From an uncultured Burkholderiales bacterium (GTDB taxonomy: Bacteria; Pseudomonadota; Gammaproteobacteria; Burkholderiales; Burkholderiaceae_C): a DNA stretch of 6,242 bases. The notes beneath the pieces are model-generated. The model was not told the origin of the DNA. It saw only the letters and a list, made by a program, of their open reading frames with translations, and did no database searches. Each line of letters begins with the position of its first letter. Position 1 is the first letter of the stretch. Positions 1 through 5,691 of the stretch are shown piece by piece. The stretch lies in assembly GCA_903926695.1 (NCBI GenBank), contig CAIYKK010000589.1, positions 1 to 6,242 of the forward strand. The letters run 5' to 3'. The translations under genes and the position numbers were made by a program.

Positions 1-1816
1 CCAGATGGAAACGCTGGTTGAGCAGCGCCTTGAACTGCTTGACCACGCCCAGCGTGTCCTTGAGCAAATCGCGGTCCAGGCTGCTGAGTTTGTCCAGTTC
101 AATGCCGTCGGTCGCCTCATGGCCAGTTTCGATCTGGTGCAGGCCCACCTTGAGTTTTAAGCCCATGAAAAAATGCAGGCTGTCGATCAGGTCGTTGGCC
201 AGCTTTTCCGGCAGTTTGCCGATGGCCACCAGCGCCTGCACCCGCTCGGCGGTCGAGCTGGCGTGGATGTGGTTCGCCAAGGCCAGGCTGCGGATGCCGT
301 GAACCAGCGGGAAGGTGCCCGCTTTTTTGATGTCCAGCGCCTCTTTGCCCTGATCGCCCAGAAACAGCAACCGACTCCACCAAGCGCCGCCGCTGCCAAA
401 TGCGTTCACCGCCGAGGCAAAGCGCGCCAGCATCGCGTCGTTGTCAGCCGTCATTGCATAGACCGCCGAGCGCACCTGTTCAAGCAGGCTGCGGTCGCCG
501 CAAACGGCATGGGCGTCCAGAAAAATCGCCAGTTCCATCAAACTGTCGGGCGTCGGGCTCATGAACCACAGGCGCGCCGTCTGGCTGAAGCTGCTCACGC
601 TCTGGCGCCACTGCGCATTGCTCACCATGATGTTGCCGAGACACGGCGGGTAGCCAAAATCGGCCAGCGCGGCAGAAAATTGACTGCACACTGCCGCCAC
701 ATCGACCGTAGGCTCGTAGCCGTCGCGCAGCACCAGGGCGTTGTCCTGATCAGTTTTGAGCAGCTGCTCGCCGCGCCCTTCGCTGCCCATCACAAACAGG
801 CAGCTGTTGCTGACCAGCTCGGGCGGCGCGATCAGCTGCCAGGCGCGCTCGAACAGCTTGGCGTTCAGCTCCTGCACCAGACGCGCAATCATGCTCACAT
901 TGGTGCCGCTGCGGTACAGCAGCGAAATCAGCCGCGTGATCTGGCTGGCCGCCTGCTTGAGCGCGTGTACATCCTGCGCGTCCAGAATCTGGCTGTTGAT
1001 CAGGTAAGAGTGGTTCGACAAAAAGCTGAACACGTCCAGCGCTTCAAGCACGCCGGTGATTTTTTCGCCCTCGGCGACCACCAGCCGATGCACTTTGTGT
1101 TTGATCATGATGGCCAGCGCGTCGCCAATCTGCTCGCTGGGCTTGATCGTGATGAGGGAAAAAGTGGTCAGCCCGCGCACCGCCAGACGGTCCAGCGGCG
1201 TGCCGTCCAGAATCGCCCGCTGCAGCCCGGTGAGGGTAAAAATGCCCACCGCTGGCGGCGACACCTGGTTATCGCGCACCAGCAGCGTGGCCGTGCGCAG
1301 CGCTTGAAACTGCCGTGTCACTTCCAGAATCGACGTGTCAGCATCGACAAAATACGGCTGGCGCACAAACGCCTCATCGACCCGCGCCATGTTCAGCGAC
1401 TGCAGTTCGTGGCGGCTCTGGCGCTCGGACAGGGCGCTGAGTTTGTTCGACAGGTCCGAAAACAGCAGCGCGCCAAAAGTCACATTGCTGGCGATCAGGT
1501 CGCCCACGGCGCGCTTGGCGAGTTGATAAGCCACCACTTCTTCGGCAGCAACAAAGCGGCTGCTGACCTTGCCCGACATCAAGCCGCGCCCGTCAAAACA
1601 GTCTTCGGGGCCGTAAGTCGTGACAACTTCGTTGCCGTCAAACTGCTGCACAAACCCCTTGATGATGACAAACAGGTGCGTGGGCTGCGCCCCCAGCGCC
1701 AAAATGGTGACGCCCTGGGGAAAGTAGGCAATATCGACGTTGTCCTGAACCAGACTCTGCTCGTCGGGTGTCAGGCAATCAAAGGGAGAAGCGGAAAAAT
1801 CGAACGCGCTGGGCAT
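1..1816 (-). CDS. DUF294 protein: cNMP-binding-like, CBS pair and putative nucleotidyltransferase (3' end cut by window edge)
   Basis: An uninterrupted frame of 605 codons runs from ATG at 1816 and is still open at base 1, so only the extreme C-terminus is missing (family members are roughly 600-650 residues, from memory). Domains in order: a cyclic-nucleotide-binding-like beta barrel at about residues 15-115 (PEDCFDGRGLMSG at 70-82, R88); two CBS repeats at about 150-270 (the second contains HKVHRLVVAEG and ITGVLEALDVF); a GlnD/Pol-beta-like nucleotidyltransferase at about 300-440 with GSEGRGEQLLKTDQD at 344-358, whose acidic residues D356 and D358 should bind metal; and a helical DUF294 C-terminal domain at about 460-605. 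No signal peptide or membrane segment is visible, so it should be cytoplasmic. AGGAAG lies 6 bases before the ATG. Inferred role: a sensor that binds nucleotides through the CBS and cNMP-like modules and transfers a nucleotide to an unknown target. It is the last gene of the co-directional series, 68 bases after the isomerase. Confidence 0.93.
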   Translation of the reverse strand, partial: MPSAFDFSASPFDCLTPDEQSLVQDNVDIAYFPQGVTILALGAQPTHLFVIIKGFVQQFDGNEVVTTYGPEDCFDGRGLMSGKVSSRFVAAEEVVAYQLAKRAVGDLIASNVTFGALLFSDLSNKLSALSERQSRHELQSLNMARVDEAFVRQPYFVDADTSILEVTRQFQALRTATLLVRDNQVSPPAVGIFTLTGLQRAILDGTPLDRLAVRGLTTFSLITIKPSEQIGDALAIMIKHKVHRLVVAEGEKITGVLEALDVFSFLSNHSYLINSQILDAQDVHALKQAASQITRLISLLYRSGTNVSMIARLVQELNAKLFERAWQLIAPPELVSNSCLFVMGSEGRGEQLLKTDQDNALVLRDGYEPTVDVAAVCSQFSAALADFGYPPCLGNIMVSNAQWRQSVSSFSQTARLWFMSPTPDSLMELAIFLDAHAVCGDRSLLEQVRSAVYAMTADNDAMLARFASAVNAFGSGGAWWSRLLFLGDQGKEALDIKKAGTFPLVHGIRSLALANHIHASSTAERVQALVAIGKLPEKLANDLIDSLHFFMGLKLKVGLHQIETGHEATDGIELDKLSSLDRDLLKDTLGVVKQFKALLNQRFHL

Positions 1817-1822
1817 GGTGAA

Positions 1823-1828
1823 CTTCCT
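1823..1828 (-). promoter_or_regulatory. Ribosome binding site of the DUF294 gene
   Basis: On the minus strand the sequence reads AGGAAG followed by a six-base spacer (TTCACC) and ATG at 1816. This near-consensus site, with the protein similarity beginning right after the ATG, fixes the start. The rest of the 68-base gap to the upstream isomerase (1829-1884) shows no hairpin plus T-run and no convincing -35/-10 pair, so read-through from upstream is likely. Confidence 0.7.
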
Positions 1829-1884
1829 GGTCTGAGCTTGTTTGCCGCAATTCTCCCACCATTGAAGACACGATTTGCAACAAT

Positions 1885-2640
1885 TTACCGGCGCGGCAGG
1901 CCCACCCGCACCTTGGCGACCGCGTCCCAGCCAGGGCCGTCAAACCACGAGTCGCCCAGCAGATAGCCGCGCAGCATGGGCAGCGCGTCCAGCCCCCAAA
2001 ACACCCGGCCATCAACCACAAAAGTTGGCACGCCGAACACGCCTTGGGCAATGGCTTCGTCGGTATTGCGCTTGAGCTGGGCCTTGACTTCGTCGCCATT
2101 GACTTCGCGGCGCGGCGCGAGTGCGTCGGTCAGTACCTGCAAGCGGGCGGGTTCCAGCGCTTCGGCTCCGCCGCGCCAGACGTGGCGAAAAATCGTTTCG
2201 CACACGTAGCGATTCGGCGCGGCGGGTTCGGTTTCAGGGCTGCAGGCCAGCCCCAGGCGCAACAGCGGCAGCGGGCTGAACGGGTGGCTGGCCGACATTT
2301 GCAGCGGCACGCCCCGGCTGTGCGCCAGCCACAGTACTTGGCGATACGTCCAGTCGCGTTTGGGCGCGATTTCTGCAGGCCCAAGCTGGCCGTGGTGCTT
2401 GAACAGCGCGCCCAGCAGCACCGGCTGGTAACTCACGCGGTAGCTGATGCCCTGCAGCGCCTCGGGCAACAGCTCGAACGCCAGATACGCGTAAGGCGAA
2501 ATGAAATCGAGGTAGCAGGTGATGTTTTTCAGTTCACCCGCCACAAGTAGCTTGGCCGGTAGCGTTTCGGGCTGGCCGCCGGAACTGGAAAGCAATTCGT
2601 CAGTCGGCGTGAGGCCAGCGGGTGTGAAGTCAGCGCTCAT
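1885..2640 (-). CDS. 2-hydroxychromene-2-carboxylate isomerase-like protein (DsbA / GST-kappa family)
   Basis: The 251-residue protein has a thioredoxin fold with a helical insertion. In characterised relatives (NahD type) the enzyme uses glutathione to isomerise 2-hydroxychromene-2-carboxylate during naphthalene breakdown. Visible hallmarks are CYLDFISPYAYLAFE at 42-56, with S48 at the position of the family's catalytic serine; KRDW at 94-97 before the helical insert; and GVFGVPTFVVDGRVFWG at 200-216, with P205 as the cis-proline of the thioredoxin fold. There is no CxxC motif, so it is not a disulfide oxidase. About 37 residues precede the domain and look unstructured; most relatives start near residue 37. 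The ATG at 2640 is still preferred because GGAGG lies 10 bases upstream and the start overlaps the previous stop as ATGA, implying translational coupling. The true substrate is unknown: no other naphthalene-pathway genes are in view, and many genomes carry paralogues of uncertain role. Confidence 0.9.
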   Translation of the reverse strand: MSADFTPAGLTPTDELLSSSGGQPETLPAKLLVAGELKNITCYLDFISPYAYLAFELLPEALQGISYRVSYQPVLLGALFKHHGQLGPAEIAPKRDWTYRQVLWLAHSRGVPLQMSASHPFSPLPLLRLGLACSPETEPAAPNRYVCETIFRHVWRGGAEALEPARLQVLTDALAPRREVNGDEVKAQLKRNTDEAIAQGVFGVPTFVVDGRVFWGLDALPMLRGYLLGDSWFDGPGWDAVAKVRVGLPRR

Positions 2641-3386
2641 ACAACCAGCGCCTCCATGCGCTGCTCAATCGTGGCCCACAGGCGGCGCTTGTTGGCATCG
2701 CTGGCGCTGCTCCAGACGGCAATTTCGTCGCGGGTGCGAAAGCACCCTTCGCACAGGCCGGTGCTCTCGCTCATGCGGCAAATCGAAATGCAGGGCGACG
2801 GCGCATCGGCCTGCGTCGCCAGCGTCAACGCCCGCGCCCGAACCTGGCTGGCCGCGCGCTGCAGCGCCAGCTTGTCATCGTCCTGCACCGCCAGATCGGC
2901 CACCGGCGCGCCCGTCAAACTCTGCAACTGCTGCGGCGAGAGCGGAAACACCGCATGCGGATGGCCCGCCGCCGCCCAAATCTCGCCAAAGCGAAACAGC
3001 GACTGATCAATCAGCGTGACCGACGGCACAGCGTGCGCCAACGGCGACACCCCGCCAATCGAAAACCCGGTGCGGCTTTTGACAAACTCCGCGTCAGCGC
3101 GGCCCAGCCGCCGCCCGTCCGCGCAGACCAGCGCCTCGACCTTTTTTTCATCGACGCGCCGGTCGCCGGAAGTCACGACCAGCACCGCCGCGTCATCGGA
3201 CTTGCGCCGAAAGATGATGCTTTTGGCGATCTGGCCGACCGCCACGCCCAGCGCGTCTGCCGCCTGCTGGGCGGTGCGGGCCGCGTCATCGAGCATGACG
3301 GGCGCGTGCGGATGGCCGCTGGCCTCCAGCACGGCGGCCACGCGTTGCACACCTTCGGGAAGCGTTTTTAATTCAGCACCACACAT
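2637..3386 (-). CDS. YbaK/EbsC-type aminoacyl-tRNA editing domain fused to DUF1289
   Basis: From the preferred ATG at 3386 the protein has 249 residues. Residues about 8-165 form a YbaK/ProX-like editing domain, which in characterised members hydrolyses mischarged aminoacyl-tRNA (for example Cys-tRNA-Pro) in the cytoplasm. Key signs are QIAKSIIFR at 52-60, with K55 at the place of the conserved YbaK lysine, and FSIGGVSPLAH at 108-118, matching the family's glycine-rich G-G-x-S-P loop. A linker leads to a DUF1289 domain at about 196-245 with four cysteines (C199, C203, C212, C215) and the typical RTRDEIAVW at 217-225; the cysteines suggest a metal site. Start choice: GGA lies 7 bases before the ATG at 3386. 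An in-frame ATG at 3404 has no ribosome site but would add only six residues. A still longer reading to 3554 would run deep into the lyase gene and is unlikely. The gene ends in an ATGA overlap with the isomerase gene. Confidence 0.9.
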   Translation of the reverse strand: MCGAELKTLPEGVQRVAAVLEASGHPHAPVMLDDAARTAQQAADALGVAVGQIAKSIIFRRKSDDAAVLVVTSGDRRVDEKKVEALVCADGRRLGRADAEFVKSRTGFSIGGVSPLAHAVPSVTLIDQSLFRFGEIWAAAGHPHAVFPLSPQQLQSLTGAPVADLAVQDDDKLALQRAASQVRARALTLATQADAPSPCISICRMSESTGLCEGCFRTRDEIAVWSSASDANKRRLWATIEQRMEALVV

Positions 3387-3421
3387 GTTTGAGTCCACGC
3401 CCATTTCGGGGCAAAAAGTGA

Positions 3422-3448
3422 GTTCTATTTTTTTGAAGAAAATTTCAA
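3422..3448 (-). promoter_or_regulatory. Possible weak promoter for the YbaK-DUF1289 gene
   Basis: The gap between the lyase stop and the YbaK-DUF1289 start (3387-3465) is clearly more AT-rich upstream of 3404 than its surroundings. On the minus strand TTGAAA (3448-3443; five of six -35 bases) is followed after 15 bases by TAGAAC (3427-3422; four of six -10 bases). The spacer is shorter than the ideal 17, so this is a weak candidate only. It would allow the YbaK-DUF1289 and isomerase genes to be expressed apart from the lyase, and would give a short leader before the ATG at 3386. Confidence 0.25.
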
Positions 3449-3465
3449 ACTGGAGCGAAGTTTGA
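3445..3465 (-). repeat. Small inverted repeat just after the lyase stop codon
   Basis: TCAAAC and GTTTGA form a six-base-pair stem with a nine-base loop, starting at the base after the lyase TGA. On the minus strand it is followed by AATTTTCTTC. The stem is AT-rich and the T-run is broken, so it is at best a weak transcription terminator or an RNA-processing hairpin, and it may be chance. It overlaps the candidate promoter, so the two readings are alternatives. Confidence 0.25.
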
Positions 3466-4395
3466 TCAATTCTTCCGTTGGTTGAGCAAGGCCGTTGCGG
3501 CCCGCGAGTTCGGTTTGCGGCCCAGAAAGTCGCTGATGAACTGGCCTGCGTCAATCAGCTTGTCGAGGTCAATGCCGGTGTCAATGCCCATGCCGTGCAG
3601 CAGATACACCACATCTTCGGTGGCGACGTTGCCCGTCGCGCCCTTGGCATACGGGCAGCCACCCAGCCCGGCCACCGAGGTGTCGAACTGCCACACGCCC
3701 ATTTCCAGACAGGCCAGCGTGTTGGCCAGCGCCTGTCCGTAGGTGTCGTGGAAATGGCCGGACACGTCATTTAAATCGTAATGGCGCAGCGCCGCTTCCA
3801 TCGCCCGCTGCACTTTGAGCGGCGTCCCGACGCCAATCGTGTCAGCCACGCCGACGTGCTGCACGCCGATGTCTTTCATCAGCCGCGCCACCAGCTCGAC
3901 GCGCTCGGGCGCAATGTCGCCCTCATACGGGCAGCCGACGGTGCAGGAAATCGCGCCGCGCACGTAAATGCCTTTGTCGCGGGCGGCGGCCACGACGGGG
4001 CGAAAGCGCTCCATGCTTTCGGCTATCGAGCAGTTGATATTGCGCTGGCTGAACGCTTCGCTGGCCGCGCCGAACACCACAATTTCATCAGGCCACAGCG
4101 GACGCGGCGCGGAAATCGCCGCTTCAAAACCCTGTAAATTGGGCGTGAGCACCGAATAGCGGACGCCGGGCTTGCGCGCAATGCCCGCCATGACCTGCGC
4201 GTTGTCGGCCATCTGCGGCACCCATTTGGGTGAAACAAAGCTGGTCACCTCGATCTCGCGCAGGCCCGCGTCTTGCAGACGCTGCACCAGCTCGATCTTG
4301 ACGGCGGCGGGCACCGGGGATTTTTCGTTCTGCAGGCCGTCGCGAGGGCCGACATCGACGAGCTTGACGTGGGAGGGGAAACTTTGAAAACTCAC
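3466..4395 (-). CDS. mvaB: Hydroxymethylglutaryl-CoA lyase
   Basis: The 309-residue protein is a TIM-barrel lyase of the HMGL-like family. It splits (S)-3-hydroxy-3-methylglutaryl-CoA into acetoacetate and acetyl-CoA, the last step of leucine degradation (EC 4.1.3.4), in the cytoplasm. Length is normal for the bacterial enzyme. Motifs: VDVGPRDGLQNE at 13-24 (catalytic R18 and metal ligand D19); SGHFHDTYG at 212-220 (metal ligands H214, H216); and the active-site loop GLGGCPYAKGATGN at 243-256 (catalytic C247, ligand N256). The spacing between these four later residues matches the human enzyme residues H233, H235, C266 and N275, as I recall them. The start is GTG at 4395, with GGAG five bases upstream. 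The gene lies 37 bases after an AlbA_2-type gene with no obvious metabolic link. Other liu-type leucine-degradation genes are not in view, so a related HMGL-like lyase activity on a close substrate cannot be fully excluded. Confidence 0.96.
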   Translation of the reverse strand: MSFQSFPSHVKLVDVGPRDGLQNEKSPVPAAVKIELVQRLQDAGLREIEVTSFVSPKWVPQMADNAQVMAGIARKPGVRYSVLTPNLQGFEAAISAPRPLWPDEIVVFGAASEAFSQRNINCSIAESMERFRPVVAAARDKGIYVRGAISCTVGCPYEGDIAPERVELVARLMKDIGVQHVGVADTIGVGTPLKVQRAMEAALRHYDLNDVSGHFHDTYGQALANTLACLEMGVWQFDTSVAGLGGCPYAKGATGNVATEDVVYLLHGMGIDTGIDLDKLIDAGQFISDFLGRKPNSRAATALLNQRKN

Positions 4396-4400
4396 AAAAA

Positions 4401-4404
4401 CTCC
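4401..4404 (-). promoter_or_regulatory. Ribosome binding site deciding the GTG start of HMG-CoA lyase
   Basis: On the minus strand GGAG is followed by a five-base spacer (TTTTT) and GTG at 4395. No in-frame ATG exists near the expected N-terminus, and the conserved VDVGPRDG motif begins 12 residues later, as expected for the family. The site therefore supports GTG as the true start. The remaining gap to the AlbA_2 gene (4405-4432) has no clear promoter. Confidence 0.6.
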
Positions 4405-4432
4405 ATTTCAATGATCTTGGCGATCAGACGTA

Positions 4433-5689
4433 TCAGGCTAAGGCAGCCGCCGGAATCACCAGCAACAACTCGGACTCATCAACCAGCCGGTAAATTGGCC
4501 GAATACCCGCCAGTTTTTCGGTCAAGTCCAAAATGATCTGAACGCCTTCGCCGCGCTTGTCCATCATGGCGCTGCGCCCTGAAAAGCCGCGCTCACTTTC
4601 GGGAAGGCTGCACTTGGCCAGCAGGCTGGTGATCTCCTCATTTCGGGCGGCTTGGCGGTACGGCAGGCTATCGACCGTCATGGTGTTGGGAATCATGCCC
4701 GGCGAATACAACTCCAGCCGGTCGGCAAACAGGCGCAGGCGAATCTTGGCACCATAAATCGCGTAATCGCGGTGCGCCACGGCATTGACCAGCGCCTCAA
4801 ACACCGCCGTCAAATCGAACTGAGGCAGATCGTGCCGCCCCTCTTGCTTGCTGGCAGCTACGCGCATGTTTTTGCGCACAAAGTGGCAGGCAGTGAGCAC
4901 CTGCTGATCCAGCGGCCCCGTGATGTCTTGCGCGTCGAGCTGGTAAGCCTGATCGCCTTGAGGCCGTATTTCTGTTCCCCGGTAGGCGACGGCTTGAATG
5001 AAGGCATTGGGCAGCCAGCGCCGAGGATCGTCAGTGGCCATGAGCACGCCAGTGATGGTTGGGTGCAATACGCCGTCGCTGTCAGGACGGGCCATCGCCA
5101 GCTTGTCGAGCAAAACTTCGCGGCTGTCGTTGACCCGCGCACTGGCAAAGCGCTGCCAGAGTTGCGGCTTCAAATCGTCCAGCGTCGCGCCTGGCACGGG
5201 CTGCTCATCAAAGCGAATGATGCGCGCCTGACTGCGCTGCTGAAACAGCCGCGCCAGATAGTCCGGCGCCATTTCGCGCTTGGCGCTGCCCACCCGGTGC
5301 AGATAACCGCCGGGGCTTCTGTGAACAAACAGGCTACTCGGCACATCGACTTTAATCACCGGCAGCATTTCCCCGGTGCTGGAAGGAAGACTCAGGCGTT
5401 CAATGGCCGGGGCCAGCGGCGGCGTGATGGAAGACACACAAATCTCCCGGACAAAATCTTCCACGGCATCGAGCCGGTTCAGCGCAATGCCCACAACCTC
5501 CCGGCTGTCATCCACGCCCAGAACGCAAACGCCGCCCCGGCTGTTGGCCAGCGCCGCCAGCTCGTCCGCCAGCGAATCGCGGTGTGGAGCCGTGACTTTG
5601 CTGCCCGCAAAGCGCACTTCTTTGAGTTCCAGAAAAGTGTCTTCGCCGAGGCGGATTTTTTCAATCAGGTCCACGGGGTTGTCAAACAT
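4433..5689 (-). CDS. AlbA_2/Schlafen-like DNA-binding domain protein with GHKL-type ATPase domain
   Basis: The 418-residue protein matches the COG2865 type, often labelled 'putative transcriptional regulator' or 'RecG-like helicase' although no helicase motifs are visible. The N-terminal AlbA_2 (Schlafen AlbA_2) domain spans about 8-145, with FLELKEVRF at 19-27 (E21, K23) and the hallmark ALANSRGGVCVLGVDDS at 46-62; this fold binds nucleic acid and in Schlafens forms an RNase core. The C-terminal half (about 290-390) is an HATPase_c_4 domain: N-box EALVNAVAHRDY at 298-309, LELYSPG at 325-331, and RGEGVQII at 379-386, a glycine-rich nucleotide-binding lid. No signal or membrane segment is seen. 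AAGGAAGG lies seven bases before the ATG, and the upstream ATPase gene stops only two bases before it, so the two are co-transcribed and probably coupled. Role inferred: nucleic-acid sensing or effector partner of that ATPase, possibly in phage defence. A plain regulator is the alternative. Confidence 0.9.
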   Translation of the reverse strand: MFDNPVDLIEKIRLGEDTFLELKEVRFAGSKVTAPHRDSLADELAALANSRGGVCVLGVDDSREVVGIALNRLDAVEDFVREICVSSITPPLAPAIERLSLPSSTGEMLPVIKVDVPSSLFVHRSPGGYLHRVGSAKREMAPDYLARLFQQRSQARIIRFDEQPVPGATLDDLKPQLWQRFASARVNDSREVLLDKLAMARPDSDGVLHPTITGVLMATDDPRRWLPNAFIQAVAYRGTEIRPQGDQAYQLDAQDITGPLDQQVLTACHFVRKNMRVAASKQEGRHDLPQFDLTAVFEALVNAVAHRDYAIYGAKIRLRLFADRLELYSPGMIPNTMTVDSLPYRQAARNEEITSLLAKCSLPESERGFSGRSAMMDKRGEGVQIILDLTEKLAGIRPIYRLVDESELLLVIPAAALA

Positions 5690-5691
5690 GG

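Noticed and set aside
173..1966. A 597-codon open frame on the plus strand opposite the DUF294 gene
   Set aside because: It is fully antisense to a gene with clear domain motifs. Its translation is rich in R, H, Q and A with no recognisable domain, as expected from a stop-poor shadow frame in GC-rich DNA.
2044..3371. Several plus-strand open frames (such as 2044-2550, 2519-3019, 2955-3371) opposite the isomerase and YbaK-DUF1289 genes
   Set aside because: All overlap genes with strong family motifs on the minus strand, and none has a recognisable domain.
2637..3554. Long form of the YbaK-DUF1289 gene starting at 3554
   Set aside because: It would overlap the lyase gene by 89 bases, the extra residues do not resemble the family, and two better-placed ATGs (3404, 3386) exist.
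4393..4406. Four-codon mini frame (ATG at 4406, stop TGA overlapping the lyase GTG) as a leader peptide
   Set aside because: The ATG overlaps the lyase ribosome site and has none of its own; four codons can easily arise by chance.
4412..4426. Hairpin TGATC-(5)-GATCA between the AlbA_2 gene and the lyase as a terminator
   Set aside because: The stem is only five base pairs and no T-run follows it directly; the T-run further on belongs to the spacer of the lyase ribosome site.
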